Shown here: in pieces, positions 20,343 through 31,500 of the stretch
Numbering within the stretch: position 1 is the first letter of the stretch
Layout: the number at the start of each line of letters is the position of its first letter
NCBI RefSeq assembly: GCF_026213295.1
Contig: NC_079426.1
Coordinates: 25,876,402 to 25,940,401 of the forward strand
From: Gadus chalcogrammus
Lineage: Eukaryota; Chordata; Actinopteri; Gadiformes; Gadidae
Reading direction: 5' to 3'
Length of the DNA stretch: 64,000 nucleotides
The notes under the pieces: generated by a model
Told to the model about the DNA's origin: nothing
The model's input: only the letters and a program-made list of their open reading frames with translations
Database searches by the model: none
Translations under genes and position numbers: made by a program

Positions 20343-23150
20343 TGAGTCTATCTCTAAGCAATTTGAAATTTTGGCATTGAAGGTGGAAATAGCAAAGTCC
20401 CTCTCTATGACTGTTGTCGGGTGATATAGGCCTCCATCTGCCACAAAGGAGGCATTATCGTCATTGCAGCATCTTTTGTCCAAATTAAATTATAATGAGC
20501 TTTTAATGGCTGGAGATCTGAATTGGGACTGGCTAAATGCAGTTTCGGATGAATTTAAATCTTTCTGTGACTCTATTAATCTTATCCAGCTGGTCAACCT
20601 ACCTACAAGGCCAAATCTTAAAAATTCTGAAAAGTCCACTTTGATTGATCTAATTCTCACAAATGTTCCTCATAAATTCTTATCCTTGGGAGTTTTCTGC
20701 AGTGATTTGAGTGATCATTGTGTTGTTGCTACTTGCAGGGACACAAAAATCCCCAAACGTAAACCACGCATTATTTTCAAGAGGAATTTAAAAATGTTTA
20801 ATGAACAGGCTTTTCATCATGATTTGTCTTTTTGTCAATTTTTGTCTAAATTGGGGACACATAGGTCTTTTGCCGGACGTGGAGTTAGCTTGGACATTCT
20901 TTAAGGAACACTTTGTGAAAATTGTAAATAAACACGCCCCCATCGGGAAATTCAGGGTTAAGGGACGAGATAATCCCTGGTTTTCCCCAGACTTGTCAGA
21001 TACCATCCATCGACGTAATGTGGCATGGGCCAAAGCCAGAAAAAGTGATTTTGCCTCTGACTGGTCTTTTTTCAGGCAACTAAGGAACAAATGCACTACT
21101 CTTATTAAAAAGGCTAAATCTGAATATTATTTATCTGTCACAACTGAGAACCTTAATAATCCACAGAAATTTTGGAAAGTAATTAAATCTATATCTGTAA
21201 GTAAAAGTCCTCCGGCTCTTCCGATATTTGTTCTAAAAGACTCGGTCCCAGTCTATGATAGAACTGAGGTTCTAAATTGTTTTAACAATCATTTTGTATT
21301 ATCTGGTTCTTTGTTTGATTCTTCGGGAGCTGCCCCTGTGTCTCCCTGCACAGAAGCTCCAAGGTTTTCAAGAGAACCCTTTAATTTCTTACCTTTTACT
21401 GTGCAGCAAGTGCATCAAGCCCTCAAAACGTTCGATAGCTGAAAATCCCCTGGACCTGATTCAATAGAGCCCTACTTTTTAAAAATAGCAGCTGATTTTG
21501 TAGCACAGCCTCTTACAATCCTTTTTAATCTCTCAATTGAAAACAAAGAAATTCCATCTGTTTGGAAGTCAGCTTTTGTTACCCCCTTATTAAAAGGAGG
21601 TGATCCAGCAGCTTTAACCAACTACAGGCCAATATCAAATCTGTGTGCCTTGTCAAAAATTCTTGAATCTCTTGTGTGTGATCAGTTAAAAGTGTTTCTA
21701 ACATTCAATGATCTTCTCTCAAAACTGCAATCAGGCTTCAGGAAAAAACACAGTACCATCACTGCAGCTACAAAAGTGATCAATGATATATTAGTTGCTC
21801 TTGATAAGAAGCAGCACTGTGCTTCACTTTTTATTGATCTGTCAAAGGCTTTTGACACTGTGGACCATGCTGTTTTAAAGCACAGGCTTTTTTGCTTGGG
21901 TTTGTCAAATCATGTAGTTTCCTGGTTCACAGATTATTTGAGTGACAGGACTCACTGTATTAAATATGATGGTCTGTGTTCTGAATTTGTGAGTGTCCAC
22001 AAGGGCGTGCCACAGGGTTCAATATTAGGACCCCTCTTGTTCATTATGTACATTAATGATTTGGGAAAACACGTGTCAGATGCTTACATGCATTTTTATG
22101 CAGATGACACAATTATTTACTGTTTTGGATCAACTCCTGCTAGAGCTGTTGAATCTCTGCAGAAAGCTTTTGATGTAGTCCAGCACACACTCCTGAAACT
22201 AAAATTAGTCCTCAACACTGAAAAAACTAAACAAATGTTGTTTTCAAACTCTAAGAAAGTACCTCAAACTGTCCCCATAGTGTCCACTCTTGAGGGAAAT
22301 GTCATAGAGGTGGTTCATATCTATAAATATCTTGGTGTCTTGCTTGATGATTCCCTTTCCTTCAAACCCCACATTGACAATCTTGTGAAGGAATTTAAAC
22401 TTAAATTGGGCTTCTTCTTCAGGCACAAATTTTGTTTCTCTTTTGAGGTGAAAAAACGGCTTGTCACTGCAACGTTTTTATCCAGTTTAGATTATGGAGA
22501 TTTGATTTATATGAATGCCTCAGCTAAATGTCTATGTAAGATTGATGCTGTTTACCATGCTTCTCTGAGGTTTATTACTAACTGTAGAGCCCTGACCCAT
22601 CACTGTGAATTGTATTCTTGAGTGGGTTGGCCCTCTTTGTCCACCAGGAGGCTGGGACATTGGTGCACTTTTATTTATAAGGCCATGCTTGGGCTACTGC
22701 CATCATATATTTGTAATTTAATCACACAGAAAAGTGTTGCTTCTTACAGTCTGCGTTCAAACAATCAGATGCTTCTGTCAGTTCCATTTGCCCGCACAGA
22801 ATTAGGAAAAAGGGCATTCGTCCACTCTGCTCCCACCACATGGAACTGGCTGCAAAAAGATTTTAAATTAACCGAAATTATTTCTTTGAACGCTTTTAAA
22901 TCTACGATGAGAGCATTTCAGACCACTTCTTTTACTTGTAGATGTTTTTTATGAATTTTAATTTACTTGTAACTGTTTTTTATCATTTTAATTTCTGTCT
23001 ATATGTTGTGAGTGTAATATTGTGAGTGTACATATGTTATTTGTTGCTGCCTCTTGGCCAGGACTCCCTCGAAAAATAGTTTTTTAATCTCAATGGGACT
23101 TTCCTGGTTAAATAAAGGTAAAAAAATAAATAAAATAAAAATACATTGCA

Positions 23151-23469
23151 ATTATCCTTCTTATTTACACAATTTAACAATTTTTGATTCCATATTTCTC
23201 AACATATCAATTATGACACTCATCTCAGTACTTCTTTTCCATTCCTACAGTGTATAAAACAATTGGTAAAAAAGCATTTATGTTCAAAGCGCCATCGGAC
23301 TGGAACAATCTCCCTTCAAACATACGATCACTGACATCTTCTCATAATTTAAAAAATGCCCTGTCTTCTTATTTTGGGTTAAACTGCATTTGTTTCAGAT
23401 AATGTTACATACATTTTTCTTTTTTTATTATTCTTATTCTAATTAATATTCTTATTATTATTATGTATG

Positions 23470-23500
<31 letters not shown>

Positions 23501-23764
23501 TTTTCTTACAATAGTATTATGTTACTTCCTTCAGTTTTACTATGCTAATGCTATAGCCAATTTGTGGTCATTGAGAGGTTGTGATCATTCTTGTACCCAT
23601 TTCTGCTATGTTTGTGTTGATGCCTGCTGTCTTTACTGTTGTATGTCTGTAAATTGTTGAGTGTTTTTTGTCTTGTAATGTATCTTTAGGACCCCCTCGA
23701 AAACGAGAGGATTCCTCTCAAGGGGTTTATCCTACGCAAATAAAATTTCTGAATGAAAAAAAAG
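23151..23764 (+). pseudogene. LINE1 ORF2 C-terminus and 3' end
   Basis: This resumes LINE1 after LINE2. NYPSYLHNLTIFDS is followed, after a frameshift, by GKKAFMFKAPSDWNNLPSNIRS and KNALSSYFGLNCICFR with a stop at 23400. The pattern AxxxWNxLPxxIR is typical of the ORF2 C-terminus in this LINE group. The 3' untranslated part has a (TA)n/poly-T tract at 23469-23505, GGACCCCCTCGAAAACGAG, AATAAA at 23740 and a short A tail. Confidence 0.85.
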
Positions 23765-24362
23765 GTTTTTATTTACACTTTTACCTATTTTTATTTTCAT
23801 TTATCTTTTATCTTTATATACACATTCGTAAGAAAATCACGAACGAAGATGCATCACAGCATGCATCAACAGACAAAACAGACTAAAACAGGCATACTAT
23901 TCAATAATCTGAGGTCTCAGGTGGGATTTCTCCCTGCGGCTCCCTTCATTCTCTAAAGGTCCGCAGAGAAGTCCGCTGAGTGGTCAGGAGTTCTTACACA
24001 CTGAGATTGGGTTGTTGAGGGCAGCTGTCTCCCAACAAACCAAAAGTCTTTGGTCATCTATCGTTTGAATTTGGTCATCTATCGTTTGAAGTTCCTTAAG
24101 ATGTCATAAATAAGGGGTCGCATTTCACTGAAATGTAGGTCACAGAAATCCCATTTGTGGTGGGATTTCTGGGATTTTTTTTCATTTATGGTGTGTTCAA
24201 AACTATGTGACCTATTCATGTAAAATCCCAATATCGCAGAAAGGATTTTGCAGGCCTCAACAAAGCACCCATGCGGTAAACTATTTGAAACATTGTGCAT
24301 TCATTTGATTGAAAGGGTTGTTTAGAATTTTTAGGTTGATATATTAATATTTATATGAAGGT
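23765..24362. other. No gene seen
   Basis: The stretch is AT-rich. The short tandem repeat GGTCATCTATCGTTTGAA occurs twice at 24052-24090. No domain, exon or terminal repeat was recognised. Confidence 0.5.
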
Positions 24363-26936
24363 TGGTGTAACAACAGCACTATTCTGGACAAACACTGTTC
24401 TCCTGACCTGGAGTTCATGTCAGTGAGATGCAGACCCTTTTTTCTACCTAGAGAACTAGCTGCTTTTGTCGTCACTGCAGTCTACATACCACCGGACGCT
24501 AATGTAAACACGGCCCTCTCTCTGCTGCATAATGCCATCAATAACCACCAGCGCGCCCACCCCAATGGTGCCCACATTATTGCAGGGGACTTCATAAAGC
24601 AAATCTCAAGACTGTTCTACCAAAATTCTATCAATTTGTAAAATGCCCAACAAGAGGAGAAAACGCTCTGGATCATGTGTATTCCAACATCAAGCGTGCA
24701 TACAGAGCCGTACCCCTCCCCCACCTGGGCCGGTCAGACCACCTCTCACTGCTCCTCACCCCCGCATACACCCCCCTCTGTCGACAAACAAAGCCCACAA
24801 AGAAGACCATTCCCACCTGGCCTGAGGATGCCCTCCCCCGACTGCAGGACTGCTTTGAACAAACACAGTGGGAAGCCTTCTACCATGAAGACCTGGCTAC
24901 ATTCGTAGACACAGTACTGTCTTACATCAAGTACTGCATTGGGAATGTCACTGTGGAAAAGTGCATCCGGGTGTTCCCTAACCAGAAACCATGGATGACA
25001 AGCCAGGTCCGCATGCTCCTCCGGGCCTGTGACTCATCCTTCAGATCAGGTGACAGAGCATTGTACAGCGCCGCTCGCGCCTCACTGAGGAGAGGCATTA
25101 GGTGGGCCAAAGTAGAATTCAAGAGGAGGATAGAGGAACAGCTCAACAACCCCCGGCAGGTGTGGCAGAGCGTACAGACCATCACCAATTACAGAGGCTG
25201 TGCTGTGACACCCGGGGACTCAGATGCGGCATTGGCAGAGGAGCTGAACAGCTTCTTTGCCCGCTAGGAGTCTTCTACACAGCACTCAGCCACATCACTC
25301 CAACCACCACTACAACCCCCATCAGCCTCCAGCACCCCCCACTCACTCTTGAGGTACAGGACGTGAGGCGGGTGCTCAGTGCAGTTAACACCAGGAAGGC
25401 TGCAGGCCCAGATGGAGTACCAGGGAAGGTGCTCAAGGCATGTGCCAACCAGCTATCACAGGTCTTCACTGACATTTTCAACCTGTCTCTGGAACAAGCT
25501 GTCATCCCATCCTGCTTGAAATCTGCCACAATCATCTCCCAATCCCTAAAAAGTCACCCACTACCAGCCTCAATGACTTCCACCCCGTAGCACTCACCCC
25601 AGTCATCACCAAGTGCTTTGAGAAACTGGTTTTGAGACACATCAAAGCCTGTCTCCCCCCCACCCTGGACACACACCAGTTTGCATACCGGACTAACAGA
25701 TCCACCGACGACGCAATAGCCATCGCTCTCCACTCAGCGCTGAGTCACCTGGAGAAAGAGGGAAGCTACGTCAGGATGCTCTTCATTGACTTCAGCTCAG
25801 CTTTTAACACCATAATACGAGACATTCTGATCCCCAAGTTAATCAACCTGGGGCTCCCACCACCCACCTGCTCCTGGATTGAAGACTTTCTGGTCAACCG
25901 ACCCCAGCAGGTGAAACTCACCTCTCCTCCTCCCGCACTCTCAGCACTGGCTCTCCCCAGGGCTGTGTGCTGAGCCCACTACTCTACTCCCTCTACACAT
26001 CCGACTGCAGTCCCACCCACCCAGAAAACATCTTTGTCAAATTTGCTGATGACACAACAGTGGTGGGCCTTATAACAGGGGGAAACGAGGCGGCCTACAG
26101 AGATGAGGTCCTGAAACTTGGTGAGTGGTGTGTTTCTAACAACCTGGCACTGAACCTCACCAAGACCAAGGAACTCATCCTGGACTTCCGACGGAACAGA
26201 GCCCCCCCCTGCCCCCCTGTACATCAACGGTGAAGGTGTGGAGCGAGTGCAGTCATTCAAATTCCTTGGAGTCCACATCTCTGCTGATCTCTCCTGGTCG
26301 GTCAACACCTCAGCGCTGGTCAAGAAGGCCCAGCAGCGGCTACACCTTCTGAGGGTGCTCAGGAGGGAGCATCTAAACGCACGGCTGCTGGTGACCTTCT
26401 ACCGTTCCACCATCGAGAGCCTGCTGACTTACGCTGTGTCAGTGTGGCACTCCAGCTGCACGGAGGCCGACAGGAAGAGACTGCAGTGGGTGGCAAACGT
26501 TGAGCAAAAAATCATTGGCTGCCCTCTGCCTTCCTTAAGCACCATCTACGGCTCCCGTTGTCTCAGCAGGGCCAGAGGCATCCTGAAGGACACCACCCAC
26601 CCCGGCTACCATCTCTTCAACCTGTTGCCCTCTGGCAGGCGCTTCAGGTCCATATATGCCAGAACAAATAGACTCAGGAACAGCTTCTTTCCTAAAGCTG
26701 TCACCATACTGAACTCAGATCTGCACTGATGTTTTTTTTGTCTGTTGGTAGTCTTTACTGTGTATTTAAGTTTTACTGTGTATTTTAAATTTTTATTTAT
26801 TTATTTATTTATTTATATATTGCTTTTGTAATTATTATATATTTATATTCGATTACATGTGTGCATGTATGGAGCTGCTCATTGCATTTCGTTGTACTTG
26901 TACAATGACAATAAACCTTTCTATTCTATTCTATTC
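24363..26936 (+). mobile_element. LINE3: 5'-truncated non-LTR retrotransposon
   Basis: It begins within the endonuclease and ends with TTTCGTTGTACTTGTACAATG, ACAATAAA and a (TTCTA)n tail (26918-26938). The coding block order is that of jockey-superfamily LINEs. A short reverse-oriented fragment of the same kind of 3' end is at 36297-36365, inside another element. The exact clade is uncertain. Confidence 0.85.
24380..26729 (+). pseudogene. LINE3 ORF2 remnant (endonuclease, RT, C-terminal domain)
   Basis: The endonuclease part has VTAVYIPPDANVNTAL and HIIAGDF; the GDFN Asn is replaced by a frameshift. It then has NALDHVYSNIKRAYRAVPLP and GRSDHLSL. The linker reads NQKPWMTSQVR and NPRQVWQSVQTITNY. 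RT blocks are [45 protein letters not shown] and FADDTTVVGLI, followed by SNNLALNLTKTKELI and FKFLGVHISADLSW. The C-terminus ends THPGYHLFNLLPSGRRFRS and RNSFFPKAV, stop at 26727-26729. Several frameshifts (near 24595, 25265, 25540, 25960, 26232) and stops make it dead. Confidence 0.88.
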
Positions 26937-27030
26937 TAATCTGTAATGATTATTTTCGGCTAGGTGAAGTGTACAAAAACATTTTCCTTAAGTCATTATA
27001 TTGACTGAAGTCCTATCTATTACATTGCAG

Positions 27031-27357
27031 ATGGAGATGCTGTATTTGTGGTGGAGGACACGGAGAACAGGGTGACGCTGAACCAGCTCCTCGTGTTTGT
27101 CACTGGGGCGGACAGGGTTCCTCCCCTGGGATTCCCAGGAGAGCCAACATTAAACTTTTTGCACACTGGCACTGTCTTCCCGGAAGCAAACACGTGTGCA
27201 CTGATTCTGAAGTTGCCTCTTCACACCACCTTTGAATCATTCAGTGATTCCATGATTTCAGGAATCATCCAGTCCCCCTGTTTTGGGTATGCTTAATGTA
27301 AGCCAACACTTTTTTTTTGCATGTTCTTGCTAATGTTTTGCATATTCTTTAAATAAA
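27031..27357 (+). CDS. Terminal exon of a HECT-like E3 ubiquitin ligase gene
   Basis: The segment follows a good splice acceptor (TATTACATTGCAG ending 27030) and reads GDAVFVVEDTENRVTLNQLL to a TAA at 27294-27296, with AATAAA at 27352. FVTGADRVPPLGF, PTLNFLHTG, PEANTCALILKLPLHTTFESF and a final Gly-Phe-Gly-Tyr resemble the C lobe of HECT domains (LPxAxTCxxxLxLP). It is most like the G2E3-type HECT proteins amplified in fish. The Cys in NTCA would be the thioester site. Upstream exons are not recognised, because the region is filled by LINEs. It could be a pseudogene fragment, but the exon itself is intact. Confidence 0.7.
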
Positions 27358-28025
27358 GAATGTTCCAGTTCCACGTTTTTATGCTTTGCCAGACCCTTAA
27401 TGGATGACTACAATCAAAGCTTTTGTTTGGTCGTCTGCCAAAATAATACATGTTGGCTTACAACTAGTGACTCTACAATCAAGTCTTCTATCCGCCCAAT
27501 AATGTTTTTCTTCTTTCTTGCCTTCTCAAATTCAACATTTGTATGGTTAATTATCTGCTGTCAAAGCACAGATTCTGTTGAATGATGGATGCTTAAAATG
27601 TACTTTGAAACACAGATAAATGTGGTTGTTAATTCACAAATGTTTTCTGTTTCATCAAAGAAATTCCATTGTGATCATTTACATTGTTACATTGATTTAT
27701 ATATTAGCTACAACTTTTGAAAAATAAAGTGAATAATATAGCCTAGATAGAAAACAGAAAATGTCATAGGCCTGCCCTATGAAGTGACATCAGGCCCATA
27801 CAATCACCAAAACATTTTTGAGATCTGGTTAAAAACAGTTTTGGTCTTTTTGACACATAAAAACTAACGTTTTTTATAAAATGTCAAATGTCACTTATTC
27901 ATCAACAAGTCATTGGATATATTAATACCAGAAAATAATAATAATAATGAAAAAGAAAAAGATTATATAGATATAGACTTGGAATCGAACGTCTCACACG
28001 TGACAAAAATAAATAAATAAATAAT
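27358..28025. other. No gene seen
   Basis: AT-rich sequence after the HECT-like exon. No repeat ends or coding domains were recognised. Confidence 0.5.
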
Positions 28026-28103
28026 GGCGACGGCGTGCGTATCCTCTCCCAACGGAGGCGGCGTGCGTATCCTCTCCAAACGGCGGCGGCGTACGTAGCT
28101 TCT
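28026..28103. repeat. Three tandem ~27-bp GC-rich units
   Basis: GGCGGCGTGCGTATCCTCTCC-like units are repeated three times with changes (GACGGCGTGCG, GGCGGCGTGCG, GGCGGCGTACG). Confidence 0.75.
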
Positions 28104-28125
28104 CCACACGTGCATTTCACACGAT

Positions 28126-28197
28126 GTTATCCTTCTCCAGGGAATCCTGGCACTATCCACTTATGGCGAGTGGATAGTGCCAAACCTAAGGATAACC
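28126..28197. other. Two-step hairpin
   Basis: The inner stem TGGCACTATCCACT / AGTGGATAGTGCCA (28150-28184) has 14 perfect pairs and a 7-base loop. An outer pair GTTATCCTT / AAGGATAAC closes it further out. It may be the centre of a decayed palindromic element. CCTACGTCGCCGTG occurs on the right at 28219 and again at 28427. Confidence 0.7.
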
Positions 28198-28469
28198 TGG
28201 TAGAGGCGAAGGAGCAGTCTACCCTACGTCGCCGTGGGAACGTGTGACATTTTGAATAGGATTGATTGGGACTGCAGACGAGAGACCAGCAGCGACGCCA
28301 CAGTGACGGCATGGAAGTTCCGCCCACCGGCGGCGGTGTCACGGCGACGTACATACGGAAATTCAGACAAAATGTACGTCTACTCTCGACGTCTGGATAA
28401 GTTCGTCGCCACAAAGACGCCTGCTGCCCTACGTCGCCGTGAGAACGCCTGAACTAGATATGTGGCCAC

Positions 28470-28769
28470 AAAGCGCTTCAGTGTGATTTTATGACTTAGT
28501 TTAGGATGTACTAGTGTTTTATACAACCAGCACATTTATATCCCTTTGAACAGCAATGTATAATGGTGTAGGACAGATAAAGTGTTGTTTAAATGTAGGC
28601 TATTTTGATGGTGCCTGTTTTGATACTATTATTCACTCTCAAAGTAGACCCATTATTGTTTTAGTTTAGATAATGAATTGCTAATTTGTTTGGGGAAAGC
28701 GCTTCAGTGTGATTTTATGACTTAGTTTAAGATTTACTAGTGTTTTATACAACCAGCACATTTATATCA
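28470..28769. repeat. Tandem ~227-bp unit, copy 1 and first part of copy 2
   Basis: AGCGCTTCAGTGTGATTTTA recurs at 28473 and 28699. Copy 1 runs about 28470-28696. Copy 2 starts at 28697 and is cut at 28769 by the Gypsy insertion. Its remainder continues at 38864-39013 (AAACAGCAATGTATAATGG onward). Confidence 0.88.
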
Positions 28770-28805
28770 CTTGTGTTGCAGTCTCTGCTTCCCCCTGGTG
28801 GTTTT

Positions 28806-31500
28806 GTTACGACCCCAAATAGTATCCAGGGGGATCTGGGGAGTAACAAAGAATATTTCTAGGTTCTGGGGGACAAGGAGGAGACACGGACAGAGGTAAC
28901 GGTAAGCAAAAAGGTTTATTGATGGGCCAAAGAACTAGTGCGTCCGCCACAACATTCTCTGTCCCCCTCTTGTGCTGGATCTCCAGATTGTAACCCTGCA
29001 CTAACAAAGCTCAACGCATTAACCTCTGGTTATGGTTGTACATCTGGGCTAGGAACACGAGAGGGTTATGGTCGGTATACACAGTCACTGGCGCGGAACT
29101 GGAAACAACATACACCTCGAAATGCTGCAGCGCCAGTAGCATGGCTAAGGTCTCCTTCTCTATTGTGGAGTAGTTCATCTGATGTCTTTTGAACTTAACT
29201 GAGAAGTAGCTCACAGGATGGCACACATCTCCCCCTCCTTCCTGCAGCAGCACAGCACCGGCTCCAGAAGCACTGGCGTCAACCTCTAACTTGAACGGAA
29301 GAGAGAAGTTAGGCGCAGCCAGGACAGGGGCACTGCAGAGAAGAGACTTAGCAGCGTTGAAGGCATGTTGGCACTCATCGTTCCATGCAAAAGGCACAGC
29401 AGGGCTACACAATTTAGTGAGAGGTGCCACCACCACAGAGAAGTTTTTACAAAAACACCGGTAGTACCCAGTCATACCCAGAAACCGACGGAGCTCACGT
29501 CTGGTTGTAGGAACCGGATAGGACAGCACAGCGGTGATTTTAGCGTCCACTGGATGGACCTGTCCGCGACCCACCTGTTTACGCATTAACACCCCATCGT
29601 CAACATTGAAACACTGTTTCCTACTGCCCTTACAGTCGCCTCCCTTGACTGCGGCAAAACACTTTGATAGGGAAGAATCCCTTTTCTGAGCACTAATTAG
29701 TGCTTCACGAGTCAATGACACTGGTATTTCAGAAGCACTAACAAACTCTTTCAACTCCTCACTCTCCTTTGATGTGCAATCTACCAACCCATCGCCAGGT
29801 TGCAACACTTCCTCAGATAACACTGAAGACAATAAGGAGTCGGACAACTCAACCTCTTGAGCCTGTTTTTTAGCTTGAGCCCTAGTCAAAACACTAACCT
29901 TAAACACATCCGGATGGTGATTAACCTGTTCATCAGGTCCAGAGTCATGAAAAGGAACACTAACAACCTCAGGAGCAGGATAAACCTTACCTCCCGCTAT
30001 GTCGTTCCCCATTATGAAGTCGACACCTTCGATTGGGAAGCAGGGGCGGACAGCAACTGGGAAGAAACCGGTAACCAAATCTGATGTAACATGGATATAA
30101 TGTAGAGGTGCGGGTACAAAACCCATCCCGATACCTCTTACTATGGTACTTGTCGTACAGGCAGAGAATGAATGATTGAGAGCCACCCGTGTCTCGCAAC
30201 ACGGTGACTGAACGCTGGTCCTCCGACTTTTCGGTGAGAGACACCGATCCGGTAAAGATGAATGGCTTAAAACACTCATCAGGGATGTTTTTATCTCCGG
30301 GCCGGCTATCGGAGGACACTGTTTTAATTAAGCCCATTCCCTTCGTCGGCCTGTAAGCTGCCCCAGCTGGTTTCGGACCTGGCACCTGCTGCTGACGCTT
30401 CATGGAAACGCAATCTGCAATGAGGTGACCAGGTTTGTGACAGAAGAAGCACTGTCTCTCCGCCATAGGACCTGACAAGGCTGCTCTGGGCTGAGTGATA
30501 CGAGCGTCATCAGACCTCTGCGAAAAACCACGATGGAAGGGAGGATCTGATTTACTAAAGACACTCTTGTGCATGAGAGCAAACTCCTCCGCCAGTGTAG
30601 CAGCCTGCTGTAGTGTAGCTACCTTCTGCTCATTCAGGTAGATCACAGTACGCTCAGTCACACAGTTTTTGAACTCTTCCACCAACATCAGGTCACGCAG
30701 TAAAGTATAGTCCTTTGCCTTACAGGATGCACACCATCTGTCGAAGAGGATCTCTTTCTCCCGGGCAAAGTCTATAAAGTTCTGGTTTACCGTTTTCCTG
30801 AGACTACGAAAACGCTGCCGGTAGGCCTCTGGCACTAGCTCATAGGCTCGAAGAATAGCGCTTTTTACTGTCTCATACACAAGACTGTCTTCCGTGGAGA
30901 GAAAAGCACACACTTCCTGAGCCTTACCAGTAAGTTTACACTGCAGGAGTATAGCCCACACATCCTTTGGCCAATGCAGAGCAACGGCAATGCGCTCAAA
31001 TGCACCGAAGTAGGACTCTATCTCAGTCTCTCGAAACATAGGAACCATTGCCACATTCTTACGAACGTCGTTATCAGGATCTGACAGTGATCGTCTACCA
31101 GAGATAGAAGCGTCGGCTTCACTCTTCTGTAACTCTAACTGGCGCATCCTAACAGCCGTTTCTGACTCCAATTTCTTTAACTCGAGCTCTGACTCAAACT
31201 CCAACTTCTTTAGTTCCAACTCTCTCCGGAGTTGAAACTCTCGCTCTTCCTTCTTATCCTGCCTCCCCTGCTGAAGACGAGCCACACGCATTTTCACTCG
31301 GGCACTTGCCATAGAACCCGGAGAGGTAGAGAGTGGCTCAAACCGTGGCATCGTGTACGGTTTTAGCCCATCCCCACTATCCTCTCCCTCTGGAGTAAGA
31401 CCACCAGGCTGAGGCTCAACCACCCTTTCCTGTCTCTCCTCCGAGGACACCGCTGCCATAGCCCCAGCTATCGCACCAGGTGACCCTTCCAAAACCTGTG
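28806..31500 (-). mobile_element. Gmr1-like LTR retrotransposon remnant, reversed inside the Gypsy
   Basis: Minus-strand Gag with SCAN-like domain and zinc knuckle, protease, a stub of integrase N-terminus, then RT thumb and RNase H. TGTTACGACCCC at 28805 may be the LTR edge. Its own 5' LTR is missing: at about 31500 the sequence changes directly to plus-strand Gypsy RT. The organisation suggests insertion into the Gypsy in reverse orientation followed by a deletion that removed the 5' end of one and the 5' half of the other. Confidence 0.8.
28830..31312 (-). pseudogene. Gmr1-like Gag-Pol with SCAN-type Gag
   Basis: From a Met at 31312, a charged coiled coil (LELKKLEFESELELKKLESE) leads to a capsid region and a SCAN-like helical segment (EAYRQRFRSLRKTVNQNFID ... 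about 30832-30581). A CCHC knuckle CFFCHKPGHLIADC follows at about 30450-30410. Protease: RDTGGSQSFIL, a frameshift near 30170, then FIMGNDIAGG. After KCFAAVKGG and GVLMRK the frame jumps to GQVHPVDAKITAVL, ELRRFLGMTGYYR and the RNase H motifs LEVDASASGAGAVLLQ and VYTDHNPLVFL, ending near VVADAL. Integrase core and RT palm are deleted. The order protease, integrase stub, RT end, RNase H, then terminus fits Gmr1-like elements, whose integrase precedes RT. Confidence 0.82.

Larger units (their letters stand above)
18872..22954 (+). pseudogene. LINE2 ORF2 (2A-like motif, endonuclease, RT)
   Basis: The N-terminus has a hydrophobic run and GDVQSNPGP, close to the 2A ribosome-skipping consensus. 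An upstream in-frame stop and no ATG suggest the true start is in another frame (a hydrophobic ORF starts at 18603). Endonuclease motifs are HINVCSLVPKMD, VVISETWL and KKGGGVAIFV. After the MITE come LLMAGDLNWDWL and LSDHCVVA. The linker has NPWFSPDL and NPQKFWKVIKS. RT motifs include KSPGPDSIEPYFLK, VTPLLKGGD, NYRPISNL, QSGFRKKHST, LFIDLSKAFDTVDH, GVPQGSILGPLLF and YADDT. Damage is limited: a TGA near 20430, a frameshift near 20870, TGA at 21440 and TGA at 22619. Confidence 0.92.
18229..23140 (+). mobile_element. LINE2: L2-like non-LTR retrotransposon, near full length
   Basis: The 10-bp target ATACATTGCA occurs at 18219-18228 and 23141-23150. Between them lie a CAG-rich minisatellite at the 5' end, an ORF with a 2A-like motif, endonuclease, RT, and a 3' end with TCTCAATGGGACTTTCCTGG, TTAAATAAAGG and an AAATAAAATAAAA tail, as in fish L2 elements. 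A Harbinger-type MITE is inserted at 19261-20342. Few stops remain, so the copy is fairly young. Confidence 0.93.
6617..23764 (+). mobile_element. LINE1: L2/CR1-like non-LTR retrotransposon, split by an ERV and by a second LINE
   Basis: The pieces read in order as one element: ORF1 remnant (6617-7217), endonuclease (7862-9295), RT (17126-18218), and C-terminus plus 3' end (23151-23764). Removing the ERV (9296-17125) and LINE2 (18229-23140) rejoins recognisable protein sequence at both junctions. The 3' region has AATAAA followed by an A-rich tail. TTATTTACA occurs at 6608-6616 and again at 23769-23777, a possible target duplication. The element appears 5'-truncated because ORF1 begins inside its coiled coil. 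Confidence 0.8.
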
